A stretch of DNA of 64,000 nt, taken from NCBI GenBank assembly GCA_017591395.1, contig WEDG01003289.1:89501-153500 (forward strand). The letters are read 5' to 3'. The number at the start of each line of letters is the position of its first letter. Position 1 is the stretch's first letter. Under the pieces are notes generated by a model. The model was not told the DNA's origin. It did no database searches and was given only the letters and a program-made list of their open reading frames with translations. A program made the translations under genes and the position numbers. Shown here one piece after another: positions 31,601-37,216 of the stretch. The DNA is from Schistocephalus solidus (Eukaryota; Platyhelminthes; Cestoda; Diphyllobothriidea; Diphyllobothriidae).

Positions 31601-31969
31601 TAATGTGACACCTTATTTTCACCCATAAGCTTCAGAATTTTGGGGTAGGAGTTCTAGCCTGGGTTGTGGTCGAGCCCACAATCATACCTCGGACCGGACC
31701 ACGTACTGCATTTGCCCGAGTAATTTGCCTATCGTGTGAGACAAACCTCTTCCTTGGCTGAGGGTGACTCTCCTCAAATTCGCTTTATTCTTTTTTACCA
31801 GATTGAGGTTTTCAACTTCCTGTTCGTCACGGCACAGGATAAGAAGTTTTTCGTGCGTTGTCTGCACTGTGCCCGTCGCATTGATCCCGAGTTGCGTTCC
31901 TTCACAGTCCTCTTCGAGTACTACATCAGCGAACTTTCGGAAATTTATGACAACTTCCAACTCCGGACG
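293..31969 (+). CDS. KDM6A: KDM6/UTX-type histone H3K27 demethylase, 8 exons, 5' part outside window
   Basis: JmjC lysine demethylase expected to remove di- and trimethyl marks from histone H3 lysine 27 in the nucleus, using Fe(II) and 2-oxoglutarate. Exons: 293-730, 5164-5604, 5985-6305, 13593 to about 13758-13842, 23594-23912, 29398-29864, 31066-31192, 31802-31969. All use GT-AG junctions and keep phase, except exon 4 to 5, where the likely donors leave one base but the acceptor needs two. Iron ligands are His 29422 and Glu 29428 (motif GHQEN) and His 29662 (GSVHWVQ). 2-oxoglutarate contacts are Lys 23910, Thr 29413 and the Ser/Asn of SVNIN. Zinc cysteines are at 31178, 31187, 31859 and 31868. 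Known family members start with TPR repeats, which must lie upstream of base 1. All catalytic residues are present, so the enzyme looks active. Intron 4 (about 9.8 kb) and intron 3 (7.3 kb) are filled with transposons. UTX and UTY/KDM6B-like paralogues cannot be separated on this evidence, but a single UTX-type gene is usual in invertebrates. Confidence 0.93.
1331..1911 (-). mobile_element. Penelope-like retroelement fragment (GIY-YIG end and 3' UTR)
   Basis: On the minus strand the frame encodes [20 protein letters not shown] followed by [10 protein letters not shown], the Cys-containing GIY-YIG endonuclease domain at the C-terminus of Penelope-like elements. [12 protein letters not shown] and a 3' UTR follow, running to about 1331. 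The same coding and UTR sequence occurs at 38062-38560, and the UTR again at 46130-46445. The reverse transcriptase part is missing, so this is a 5'-truncated copy. It sits inside the foldback element. Confidence 0.8.
1914..2295. mobile_element. MITE, TA-flanked, copy 1
   Basis: Terminal inverted repeats begin AGGAT and end GGCATGCC, inside a TA dinucleotide at both ends (1912-1913, 2296-2297). Both ends share the ATGGCCGCCT-type block. It is the same family as 12295-12653 and the relic at 23270-23425. The interior holds degenerate TTAGGG-like repeats (aggtttaggtttaag, ctagggttaag). There is no open frame. A TA target suggests mobilisation by a Tc1/mariner-like transposase, which is inference. 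Confidence 0.72.
2606..2770 (-). mobile_element. Hammerhead SINE, copy 1 (tRNA-like head plus ribozyme)
   Basis: Read on the minus strand: a tRNA-like head at 2770-2695, with an A-box-like run around GTGGCTCATTGGCGGAGC and a B-box-like GGTTCAAATTCC, then a hammerhead core at 2680-2636, then CTCCCTTATCTTTGCC. A second ribozyme copy lies 305 nt upstream in the same orientation (2985-2941), so this is a head-to-tail dimer of one unit. Confidence 0.75.
2636..2680 (-). ncRNA. Hammerhead ribozyme, degenerate copy
   Basis: On the minus strand: GACTGG, then CTGATGA, then a weakened stem II around AATA, then GAAA. The 3' strand of stem I has decayed (CGGTC instead of CCAGTC). The core is intact and helix I is damaged, so cleavage is unlikely. 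Confidence 0.6.
2790..3273. repeat. 484-bp direct repeat, unit 1
   Basis: Nearly identical to 3443-3926 and the same length. Both start cgggattatgatgatagtg and end near agctagtacctata. The unit includes the SINE tail, a hammerhead copy on the minus strand (2985-2941), and about 280 bp of unrecognised sequence with a Cys-codon-rich CAGCAGCAG tract. A partial 80-bp copy lies at about 3360-3442. Confidence 0.85.
2941..2985 (-). ncRNA. Hammerhead ribozyme, type I, copy 2
   Basis: Read on the minus strand: stem I GACTGG pairs perfectly with CCAGTC. The core CTGATGA and GAAA is intact, and stem III is ATGG/CCAT. The predicted cut falls after ATT, between + strand bases 2947 and 2946. Stem II keeps only three of five pairs (AAGCT / AGCCC). 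Confidence 0.75.
3443..3926. repeat. 484-bp direct repeat, unit 2
   Basis: Second unit of the duplication starting at 2790, with only scattered substitutions. It carries the hammerhead copy at 3638-3594 on the minus strand. The offset between units is 653 bp. Confidence 0.85.
3594..3638 (-). ncRNA. Hammerhead ribozyme, type I, copy 3 (well preserved)
   Basis: Minus strand: GACTGG / CCAGTC forms a perfect stem I. The core CTGATGA ... GAAA is intact. Stem II CAGCT-AATA-AGCCG has one A-C mismatch, and stem III is ATGG/CCAT. The predicted cut lies between + bases 3600 and 3599. Confidence 0.8.
4060..4096 (+). ncRNA. Hammerhead ribozyme, 5'-truncated copy 4
   Basis: The conserved tail of the motif is present: ATGATGA, stem II CGGCT-AATA-AGCTA, GAAA, TGGCCATT, CCAG. 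The first core base and the 5' strand of stem I are replaced by a TA-rich stretch, so it cannot fold as a full ribozyme. It lies 310 nt upstream of copy 5. Confidence 0.6.
4264..4440 (+). mobile_element. Hammerhead SINE, copy with tRNA-like head (4264-4345)
   Basis: The head reads GTGGCGCAGTGGGTAGAGCG (A-box-like) and GGTCGCGAGTTCAAGCCTC (B-box-like), then GGGCGCCGC. The ribozyme at 4363-4407 and the shared CCCTTGTCTTTGTCGGTTCC follow. This layout implies Pol III transcription of a ribozyme-bearing RNA (inference). A near-identical head and ribozyme occur at 4918-5075. Confidence 0.8.
4363..4407 (+). ncRNA. Hammerhead ribozyme, type I, copy 5
   Basis: GGCTGG, CTGATGA (4369-4375), a perfect five-pair stem II TGGCT-AATA-AGCCA, GAAA (4390-4393), TGGCCATT, predicted cut 4401/4402. 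Stem II and the core are perfect. The 3' strand of stem I is ACGGTC instead of CCAGTC and pairs only partly. Confidence 0.75.
4441..4540 (+). repeat. SINE tail segment, inverted relative to 2811-2910
   Basis: The block from atatgctacatgtcgctatg to gcagatcggtgagc is the reverse complement of 2811-2910. It follows the ribozyme in both orientations, so it belongs to the element. It contains the short dyad GGAACATACATGTTCC. Confidence 0.75.
4548..4602. repeat. (TA)n microsatellite
   Basis: About 27 uninterrupted TA units. Confidence 0.95.
4918..5075 (+). mobile_element. Hammerhead SINE, copy with tRNA-like head (4918-4990)
   Basis: Same layout as 4264-4440: GTGGCGCAGTGGGTAGAGCG, GGTCGCGAGTTCGAGCCTC, ribozyme at 5006-5050, CCCTTGTCTTTGTC. 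The sequence just upstream (4805-4905) matches 4160-4245 (GACGAGTGAGT, TGTAACCGATCGGTGAGCGCC) and is the tail of a preceding unit. It ends about 90 bp before KDM6 exon 2. Confidence 0.78.
5006..5050 (+). ncRNA. Hammerhead ribozyme, type I, copy 6
   Basis: GGCTGG / CCAGTC stem I (one G-U pair), CTGATGA (5012-5018), GAAA (5033-5036), predicted cut 5044/5045. Stem II (TGACTAGTTAACCA) is the weak part, with two mismatched pairs. Confidence 0.68.
5164..5604 (+). CDS. KDM6A: KDM6 exon 2 of window: Ser/Pro-rich linker
   Basis: The acceptor is a T-rich tract ending ttttttcag and the donor is gtaggt. There are 147 codons, phase 0 to phase 0, matching the exons on both sides. The content is Ser, Pro, Thr and Ala rich ([20 protein letters not shown] at the start) with no domain. 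A conserved-looking end ([20 protein letters not shown]) leads into the next exon. Assigned by splice phase and continuity. Confidence 0.72.
5985..6305 (+). CDS. KDM6A: KDM6 exon 3 of window: segment N-terminal to JmjC
   Basis: 107 codons, phase 0 to phase 0, acceptor ctttctacag and donor gtgagc. The second half carries the conserved pre-JmjC block of UTX proteins: [14 protein letters not shown], then [20 protein letters not shown] and [14 protein letters not shown]. This block precedes the catalytic domain in animal UTX. It is the first exon in the window identifiable by homology alone. Confidence 0.93.
6306..6589. other. Intron 3 start, no feature seen
   Basis: No repeat or exon recognised. 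Confidence 0.4.
6590..6815 (-). mobile_element. tRNA-derived SINE, second family
   Basis: On the minus strand it begins GGGCGCCCGGGACGTGGTG and continues TAATGGTTAGCACC (A-box-like) and CCCCGGTTCAATG (B-box-like) with a CCCCG/CGGGG arm. An unrelated body of about 140 bp follows. No hammerhead motif is seen, so this family differs from the ribozyme SINE. Confidence 0.65.
6911..7785 (+). pseudogene. CR1-like ORF1 region, 5' half
   Basis: An open frame of about 290 codons. It is basic and Ser/Thr-rich at the start, then [20 protein letters not shown] and [18 protein letters not shown]. The same motif order occurs in LINE family B at 54000-54120 and in the fragment at 62770-63047. The frame stops abruptly at the element D insertion. 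Skipping the insert plus one target duplication puts it back in frame with 9030 onward, which carries [15 protein letters not shown] and [10 protein letters not shown]. Likely an RNA-binding or zinc-knuckle-free ORF1; its function is not recognised. Confidence 0.75.
7786..9017 (+). mobile_element. Element D, copy 1, with perfect 12-bp target-site duplication
   Basis: AAAGGTCACCCC occurs at 7774-7785 and again at 9018-9029. Removing the insert restores the LINE ORF1 frame. The 5' end is GGCAGTTCTATCGTGG, followed by the palindromic GATTTCGACGA block. The interior is two partial copies of one unit of about 690 bp (about 7900-8590 and 8591-9017). Each unit has C-rich, TGACTCTCAGTC, CACACAAAACACACATTGGG and TTCAAGCGCGTCAGATTGTT modules. 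There is no polyA tail, no terminal inverted repeat and no convincing protein. Class unknown. Confidence 0.85.
10444..11845 (+). pseudogene. CR1-like reverse transcriptase, broken
   Basis: RT blocks in order: [53 protein letters not shown] at about 10930, [28 protein letters not shown] (FADD at 11272) and [11 protein letters not shown]. The frame changes at least three times and in-frame stops interrupt it (for example after FKNGN). The order and spacing fit CR1/jockey-type LINEs. Confidence 0.82.
12295..12653. mobile_element. MITE, TA-flanked, copy 2
   Basis: The ends are AGGATGCCTTGT and ACAAGGCATCCC, flanked by TA at 12293-12294 and 12654-12655. Imperfect inverted repeats extend about 50 bp. 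The interior has degenerate GGTTAGGG repeats and an acacgggtatatgtaccc block shared with copy 1 (1914-2295) and the relic at 23270. Confidence 0.82.
12656..13592. other. Intron 3 end, no feature seen
   Basis: No convincing exon or repeat. A polypyrimidine tract leads to the acceptor at 13591-13592. Confidence 0.4.
13593..13842 (+). CDS. KDM6A: KDM6 exon 4 of window (3' end uncertain)
   Basis: The acceptor cctctctttcag starts [18 protein letters not shown] and joins in frame to the preceding QKIE, as in [26 protein letters not shown] follows, again typical, then a Gly/Ser/Ala linker. The open frame reaches a stop near 13881, so a donor must come first. Candidates gtcctg (exon end 13758), gtaccg (13770) and gtctaa (13842) all leave one base of a Gly codon, while the next exon needs two. 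The end given here is the last strong candidate, not a firm call. Confidence 0.85.
13934..14123. mobile_element. Small foldback element, copy 1
   Basis: The left arm (from gaagaaggagaggcgatc) and right arm (to catctcttcttcctc) are near-perfect reverse complements over about 88 bp, meeting at about 14030. Both arms share TTTCGGATTCTCTCT and ACCCATC. A second member lies at 22163-22320. It sits about 60-170 bp after the uncertain KDM6 exon 4 donor. Confidence 0.82.
14124..17730. other. Intron 4, unannotated stretch
   Basis: No exon, LINE domain or repeat recognised on either strand. A pyrimidine tract plus ag at 14674 precedes a short open stretch, which I rejected as an exon. Confidence 0.4.
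17741..17910 (-). repeat. Element D-related fragment
   Basis: It shares CCGGTCTTCTT, ACTCTGTC and the preceding gatggcacgc block with 26540-26665, and the first two with element D on the minus strand. Decayed. Confidence 0.5.
18620..19180 (+). repeat. Diverged element D unit
   Basis: Modules appear in the D order: tgcactctctctc, the gcaggtggctggc block, ttgcagtcctgag, ccgagttatctcgtcag, cttccaagccacgaattttagcgcacc, ttgtttatagtga. Identity is clearly lower than among copies 1-3, so this is an older insertion or a subfamily. Confidence 0.6.
19530..19800 (+). repeat. Long foldback family, single arm
   Basis: It matches the 805-1090 arm (gcagggtaatccc, tattttggtcacgtcaggatgctggc, cagtatggatttttactactgattttgatacc, aaacatgcacaaaaatattct). 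A possible decayed partner arm lies near 20190-20230. Confidence 0.6.
20300..20420 (+). repeat. Element D-related fragment
   Basis: Short match to D modules (ttaagaaggatccattgcaacc, gaccgagttat). Decayed. Confidence 0.4.
21340..22050. mobile_element. Long foldback element, uninterrupted copy
   Basis: Left arm about 21340-21560 and right arm about 21830-22050 in inverted orientation. Both hold the atttgaa/cattgat and acacaaa blocks. The middle (21580-21800) matches 1110-1330, including gaggaagaggtca and cataattagaaa. This copy defines the element without the insertions seen at 1331-2300. Confidence 0.68.
22163..22320. mobile_element. Small foldback element, copy 2
   Basis: Arms from ggagtagaagatgcgatcgc to gcgatcgatg-type sequence fold back around a short loop after cagagacagt. 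It matches 13934-14123 through ttcggatt, ctctcgaacccatcctc and ttattggccc. Confidence 0.78.
22420..22690 (+). repeat. Element D-related fragment
   Basis: Carries the attgcagccagtcactctcag, gaccgagttagcccgtca and cttccaagccacgaat modules of element D in order, but lacks both ends. Confidence 0.5.
22700..23269. other. Intron 4, no feature seen
   Basis: No recognisable exon or repeat. Confidence 0.35.
23270..23425. repeat. MITE relic, copy 3
   Basis: It shares tttgcgctaaattcc, cacgggagtatttaccc and a tattatgcggggtg block with the MITEs at 1914 and 12295. The ends have decayed and the interior is deleted. Confidence 0.55.
23594..23912 (+). CDS. KDM6A: KDM6 exon 5 of window: poly-Gly linker and start of JmjC
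   Basis: The acceptor is tgtttctttcag. The first base completes a split codon, and the exon ends in phase 0 before gttcgt. The first third is a linker ([18 protein letters not shown]) with a run of nine glycines at about 23686-23712. The JmjC start follows: [36 protein letters not shown] and [10 protein letters not shown]. The last lysine corresponds to a 2-oxoglutarate-binding residue in UTX. Confidence 0.95.
24128..25140 (+). pseudogene. Penelope-like element, decayed RT copy
   Basis: RT motif: [19 protein letters not shown], then [12 protein letters not shown] (24190-24320). RT and linker remnants follow in shifted frames to about 24830, then a 3' UTR ending ttcaataaatcctacttc. The first residues are the Penelope-like RT block 5 region. 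It lies in KDM6 intron 5. Confidence 0.75.
25204..26281 (+). mobile_element. Penelope-like element flanked by inverted tail repeats
   Basis: From 25272: RT C-terminal region ([28 protein letters not shown]) and linker, then the GIY-YIG domain with [19 protein letters not shown] and [12 protein letters not shown], in two frames. The last 70 bp (26212-26281) recur in inverted orientation at 25204-25271, at about 93% identity by eye. The RT fingers and palm start are missing. Inactive. Confidence 0.78.
26540..26665 (-). repeat. Element D-related fragment
   Basis: Same subfamily as 17741-17910: gtgatggcacgc, then ccggtcttcttgactctgtc. Confidence 0.5.
26700..29397. other. Intron 5, AT-rich, no feature seen
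   Basis: No exon, LINE domain or known repeat was found between 26.7 and 29.4 kb. It is the longest stretch in the gene free of recognised repeats. Confidence 0.4.
29398..29864 (+). CDS. KDM6A: KDM6 exon 6 of window: JmjC catalytic core
   Basis: The acceptor ttttaattgcag opens [13 protein letters not shown], which joins the preceding YMK exactly as in UTX. The exon holds the Fe(II) triad (His 29422, Glu 29428, His 29662), the [13 protein letters not shown] strand, and [20 protein letters not shown]. It ends in the helical extension [20 protein letters not shown]. 467 bases leave two bases of a split codon at the donor caggtctg, matching the next acceptor. Confidence 0.97.
29865..31065. other. 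Intron 6, no repeat recognised
   Basis: Plain intron sequence. A short dyad (gatgatgggttc ... tgaacc) near 30070-30100 is the only structure noticed. Confidence 0.4.
31066..31192 (+). CDS. KDM6A: KDM6 exon 7 of window: linker helix and first zinc-site cysteines
   Basis: 127 bases: one base completing the split Arg codon, then 42 codons. The acceptor is ttttgtctctgcag and the donor gtaggt. It encodes [20 protein letters not shown] and ends AHSCHDCE. The two cysteines at 31178 and 31187 are the first CxxC of the zinc-binding domain that follows the JmjC domain in UTX. Confidence 0.92.
31285..31535 (-). mobile_element. Hammerhead SINE copy inside KDM6 intron 7
   Basis: On the minus strand: tRNA-like head at 31535-31465 (GTGGCTCAGTGGTTAATGC, then GGTTCAAACC), ribozyme at 31458-31414, tail to about 31285 with the shared GGCACAACGGGACGAG. 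A complete, single-unit copy antisense to the host gene. Confidence 0.75.
31414..31458 (-). ncRNA. Hammerhead ribozyme, copy 8, one core change
   Basis: Minus strand: CTAATGA in place of CTGATGA, stem II CGGCT-AACA-AGCCT, GAAA, TGGCCATT, CCAGTC. The 5' strand of stem I is also changed (GCTGC). The G-to-A change in the core should abolish cleavage. Confidence 0.6.
31802..31969 (+). CDS. KDM6A: KDM6 exon 8 of window: C-terminal zinc-binding domain
   Basis: Acceptor ttttttaccag, 56 codons, phase 0. [15 protein letters not shown] joins the preceding CHDCE, and RCLHCARR supplies the second zinc CxxC (31859, 31868). It ends [14 protein letters not shown] before gtaggt. UTX proteins end within about ten residues of this point. 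So either a tiny last exon follows, or the frame simply reads on eleven codons to the TAA at 32003-32005. Confidence 0.93.
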
Positions 31970-32005
31970 GTAGGTTCTGCTTGTGTCTGTGCAGTCAGCC
32001 ATTAA

Positions 32006-35000
32006 GTCTGCACAACCTTTCAGCCCTCTACTTCCTGTGAATTTTTAGCGGCTAGAAGGGGTGCTTGTGGCTTGCTAATCATCATCGGCCAGCCACACCC
32101 CAACCCCGAGCTATGAGGACCCGGTACCTGAAGTCACACTTTTTGGTTGTTCAGCCTTATGTCACAGGGTTTACCATTGACCGACGGACGTGCCTCCTAT
32201 CAGCTGCCTTAGGAACTATTCTAAATCACACGTGCTAGTGTACGCCGGTTTGCAGGAGGGAAGGGGACCTTTCCGTTTTCTGCCGAGCGTCGGGGTCTGT
32301 AGCTCATAGCAACGCACACCTGTTACTTACGAAGACAACACGCAATGAAGTAGCCTTTTTATTTATCTACTCTTATTAGCCAGCCGTATCGCTGTGCTAG
32401 AGTTTTGGTGAGGGACCCGTCTAATGTTTGGCAATGAGTATAGGTCAAGTGAACGCCACTTTCGTATTACCTGTTAACTATTTTTCACGTTCAATCAGGG
32501 ATACCTGACAGCAAGGAGGGAAAAGAGCTGCTAGGACCATTCTGTTGCTATATGTGATCTTGGACCCATCAAACTACGTCTTGTTTGGCTTCCTCCATTG
32601 AAGCACGCAGGGAAAATCAACAACTTATACACTTATCGAAATAGAAGCGCTCACTCTTAAAACACCGCTCATTATTTGTCCTTACCGGCGATCGCTGAGT
32701 CAGGTACTTTCTCTGTCATCACTTCTCCACTTGCACTTGGGGATGCTACGTGCAGTAACCAGGTCGACAGGTCCATCTGAGGCTGACAGGAGTCAACCAT
32801 GTGCAATTTTTCTCCAGCCGCATGAATGCCTCTGCTTCCCACAGGACCTAACAAGATTTCATGGGATCTTTATGATCGCAGGCTCACTATGTCGCCTTCG
32901 TGTTTTTGTCAGTGTATCAAAGTCTGATCAGCACGACCACAAGGGGCTTATCCGTGAACCGGCTTTTTGTTCCACTTTTTGATCCTATACATCACTTTGG
33001 TGGGATGAAAATTTGTGCAGTGCTGTTTAAAGGACTTTGATGGCTGCCAGCTGAGCCTTATGCTCTAGCATTGCGTCCATCTTACCTGTAAATAAAGTGG
33101 TACCTTTGCCATTCCACATACAATGACGTATTAGTTCCACCCAGGCGTTGTCAGAAGTCATTTTTGCAGGATTACTGAATCCGATTAAATGAGATAATGG
33201 CACCGGCCTATCACGGTCGTCAACAGATCGTTCTACCTTTTTTGATTCCAACAGACGAGATCGATAATGGGTGGATTAGCAACATTTCCGTGCAGTCGTG
33301 AAGGTTTTTTTTACCTAACTAGCTGCCTAACTGCTCCTTTTTATTGGCGGAATATCTGTGTAAATGCCACGTGGGATTTCGTATGCAGTCCACTTGAGTC
33401 ACTGTTGCCACTGATCACTCTGGTAGAGGGAAAAAAGATGTGGCCTGCAGGGCACGGCACATCCGCACCATGAATTTATTTGGCATTTTGCGTTTTTACA
33501 GTGCCCGAAAAGTTGCTACTTGAGAGGTCATAAGCTATCTGAATAACCCTTTTCTTCCTGGACTCAGAACTGGGTTACAAACTCACTTTAGTGAAATCCG
33601 AGTAAATACAATCTGGTTTATAATGGTTGAGCGAGCGGCATGAGTAAGACGCGAGCGGCGCGAACAAATGACCTCCCAACTACTGCGCCCACGACCGTTT
33701 GCAGTCGTCTCCTCTCATCACTAGTGCTCCCTTGAGGTGGTGCTGCTCTTCACTGCTTTCATCCGACTTTCATGTCGACTGTTGCATAGACTTTATAATC
33801 TGGCTTCTTGCCAATTTCTCAGGGATCGCCGATGTAGCATGTGCCACTGTGCCCGAAACGAGAGCACTTGGAATTTTATCTTTGGTTGTCAGTTTGTTTT
33901 GATTGACCTAGTGAGCATGGTACCTGCTCGTGCATGTATTTAGGGTTGAGCAAAACACCTGGCTTTAATACATCTATATGTTTCAGATCTCAGGCAACAG
34001 GTTTTGGGAAAACCTCGCATAAGCACTTTTGTCCATTTCTTTTTACGGTCGTGCAAATAATAGGGTTTATTCTGTTGCCTACCGTTCTAGCAACCAATCA
34101 CCGCATTTTCCGTTGGGAAGTGAGACGCCCAACAGGGAAGGTTCTCGCCTACTGTTCTCTACAGTTCTGCATTCTTCATTTCTGCCTATCTCCCCTTTGG
34201 GACAAGGATGGCGTCGATACTCATCTTACAGTCCTCTAACCTTTTTTTACAAGTGCACTTTTCCTGTTTTGTTCTTTTTTTTACTTGGCCCTGTATAAAT
34301 GTGTGTTGTGTCGAGGGCGCATCACCCCTTCCCCCCCCTGTTACTTATGTATTTCCCGGTCCTCTGGCTACTTTGGCCTTTCCTCCTCGGCGCCCATGTG
34401 CGAGGATGGCCGCCCTCTTCTTGTGTATTTTTTGTCTTGTTACCCTGCACATTCCCTGCTCTTTTGTACTCTACCAGCCTACTGCAGCCAGCCTTCCAGT
34501 TCGTGCTCTGATTCATAGTGAGCTGTGGTGTTGGGTTTGGGTACAAATGGGGTCCAACCAGATGCAGGGCGTGCGTTAGACGGAGAATTTGGGCCGTTTC
34601 TGATACTGTTTTCGATGTTAACTCAACTCGGGCTGACCTCTGATATATGGTGAGATAGTGAAATTGTCCTCGCCTATCCGACGGGAACATTGGATGCAAT
34701 TGATGGTAAAAGAGCATCGGGTCGAAACCCCGGGTATTCCCTGCCTGTCTTCCGGTATGAACGGCGGGTTTCGGAAAATGACCCCGAAGTTTATTGCAAT
34801 TCACATCTTGGCGCCACATCTCTTTATGGCGACTGTTTGAAACTCAACTAGTGAAGAGTTTTCTGAGTGGTTGAAAGTCGCTAGAAAAATACTGACCAAT
34901 TAAACAAAGTATATTCCGAACTTACTCGAGGGCTCTGGAAAGCATTGAAACTATGGGAATCCTGAATCATCGTGTACGCGACCACCAAACGCTCTTATGC

Positions 35001-35289
35001 CTGCATTTCACCTTCACTTCTACTGATAGGAGGTAATTTGTTAAGGACTGCGGGAACCGTCTGGGAAAAAAAACGCTAATTTGGTTTGGGCCATTGTTTT
35101 GAATACCAACCTAGCCTCATACTAGTCTTCAGCTAAACAACATCGCTTATCTGTATGTTCGGAAACAATTCTAGCTGTTCAAACTTCATTAGTTCTTTCA
35201 GGAAAGGCCTCATGTGCCACTGGAGCTTGAGTTCCCATGCAGATTCTCCGCTAACTCTGGCTTATTGCTTTCGGTAATATTTATGCAGG
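32006..35289. other. Downstream of KDM6, no feature recognised
   Basis: No gene or repeat family identified. A C/T-rich stretch at about 34140-34480 is open in several frames on both strands, with no protein-like conservation. Confidence 0.4.
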
Positions 35290-36465
35290 CCACAACGTCA
35301 AATACGTACTATGTGTACATGCAGTGAAAGTGGAGGCAGACAAAGTGGTGGTGTCCTTTGACGTAATCTCGTTTACATACATTCCGCCCGGTCTGGCTAT
35401 CTATACTATCGACAGTCTTCTCCGAGAAAAATACAATGAGACAGATCAACAGCTCAATCGAGTACACATAATCGAGCTCCTGAAAGTGTGTCTTAAACCT
35501 TTCTTCAAATTCAACGGCCAGAGTTACAAAAAAGGAAGCGGACACCGATTGGATCGCCTTTATCTGGGCTAATCTTCGAAGCGGTTTTGCAGAAGTTCGA
35601 CCGGCTAGTCTGCAGTTCATCCTCCCCCCATAAAAAAATATTCTTGGCCAGAAATATCGATGACACTTTTGTCATCATCAAAAGAAGCGACGTGTAGGCT
35701 GTCAAAATAATTGAATTCCATCTTTCCTGACATCCAGTTTACTATGGAAGGAGAGGTCAACAATCAGTTACCCTTCCTCGGTGTACAAGTTACAAAGCTG
35801 GCAGACGAGAAGATAGGATCAAATTTCTACCGTAAGGCAACCGAAACCATGCGTTTCCTCCACTTCAGAAGCAGCCACACCGGTGGTCACAAGCTCAGTT
35901 GTGTCAGAACCCTCTTCGCACTCGTTCGGACGGCAGCAACGAATTTCATGTCCTATTTAACGCCGATGGTTCTCAAAAGTCCTGCATACGCAAGTGTCTT
36001 GGGAAGCCCCACCTTGTGCGGTCGAACGGAGAAGTCCCGTTCTGAAGAACGTATCAGAAATGATGGTAAGAAGGCTGAAACTATTCGGGATCGGTGTGGC
36101 TCGTAACCCGGAGTCAAAAGCCCAAAGACCTGCTACCAGTGACGGAGCAATAAGCAGTGTTCTGTAGCATACCATACCAAAACTGTGACGCAAGGTATGT
36201 TGGTGATACGGAAACGCCATTACACGTGAATGCATGCACACCAGCTTGCTATCAACCGCAAGGATAAGCTGCCACATACAGCAGAAGAGCCACAGTTTTG
36301 CCCTTGAGAAAGCTAGGTTAATCTGCCGAGCCAACAATAAGATGGTCAGACTGTTGATCGAAAGTAGGTCCTCAACTGATACAGTTAACAGAGCAATTGA
36401 CTTACATCCCGCCTACCAGGTGCTACGCACAAGGCTCGAGTCAGATCGACTAGGCTATTAAAACA
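35290..36465 (+). pseudogene. Penelope-like element, RT and GIY-YIG, frameshifted
   Basis: Starts VVVSFDVISFTYIPPGLAIY, then FKFNGQSYKK and, after a frameshift, SPLSGLIFEAVLQK and NIDDTFVII (RT box C, usually VDD). PFLGVQVTKLADEKIGSNFY follows in another frame. The C-terminus is HSFALEKARLICRANNKMVR, then LIESRSSTDTVNRAIDLHPA. The family is distinct from the 38062-39365 copy. About 360 bp downstream lies a degenerate hammerhead core (36827-36857), as expected for flatworm Penelope-like elements. Confidence 0.8.
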
Positions 36466-36826
36466 GCCGAGTGACATCACGCATAGCAGACAACTGAGGC
36501 CAGGGGAAAACAGGATAGGAGCCGACCCGAAGCCATGTAAAGAGCGTGGAACACCGCCGCGCCCACGAAGAAGAAATCAACTCACACGGGCACCAACAAC
36601 TGATCAGTCTGTTAGCTGACGAGGGCAGATCAATAAGTACGCTGACATTTCAACATTAATGACGGCCGCGGAAAGTAAAAAAAGTCACGTGAGTTCACCA
36701 GTGGTTGAGCATGTATAGCTCAAGTTTACACAACAGCAAACTGGCATGGCAAAGTTAGTGCGTCATGCACGAATATAATACCAGGCTAACGTATTCAAAG
36801 CTAAAAGGAAAAGCCAACACAATAGT

Positions 36827-36857
36827 CTGATGAGGAAATCGACGGGGTTTCCAAAAC
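36827..36857 (+). ncRNA. Degenerate hammerhead core of a Penelope-like element
   Basis: CTGATGA (36827-36833), perfect stem II GGAAA/TTTCC, then AAAAC where GAAAC is expected, then GTC. Only the first G of GAAA is changed (CCGAAA to CCAAAA, a CpG-type change). Stem I cannot be formed from the flanks, so it is not functional as a monomer. Confidence 0.5.
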
Positions 36858-36939
36858 GTCCATCCAAGTACATTCCAGTCCAATAATTTGTCCCTTCTTC
36901 AGGGGGTGATCAGCTTGATATATATATTGCTAGTGGAAC

Positions 36940-37095
36940 CGACAAAGACAAGGGAGCACAGAATGGTGATTTCTGGCTTATTAGCCGTCATCAGTCAGTC
37001 ATAAGCAATCCCAAGTGTAAACCACATGGGATTTGATCCTGCGAATTGCGGTAATAGAGTCGAACGCTCTACGGAACGTAAGCAAATCGGTGAGC
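36940..37095 (-). mobile_element. Hammerhead SINE fragment
   Basis: Minus strand: decayed tRNA-like head (37095-37005, B-box-like GGATCAAATCCC), ribozyme-like motif at 37000-36955 (GACTGA, CTGATGA, CGGCT-AATA-AGCCA, GAAA, then CTGTGC in place of CCAGTC), then CTCCCTTGTCTTTGTCGGTTCC. The core is intact but stem I is lost. Confidence 0.68.
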
Positions 37096-37216
37096 TGTAA
37101 ATTATCAAAGATATATATGTTCTACTGGTTAACGCCCAGATATGGGTAAGCTACGTTGATTGCGGGTATGTCATCGTTAAAAGGGACTGACCGTAAACAC
37201 AGAAAATTATTATTAA

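Noticed and set aside
34140..34580. Overlapping open frames on both strands downstream of KDM6
   Set aside because: Open in several frames with no protein-like motif; explained by C/T-rich composition.
36601..36660. Hammerhead candidate at CTGACGAGGGC
   Set aside because: No GAAA and no stem II partner follow within range.
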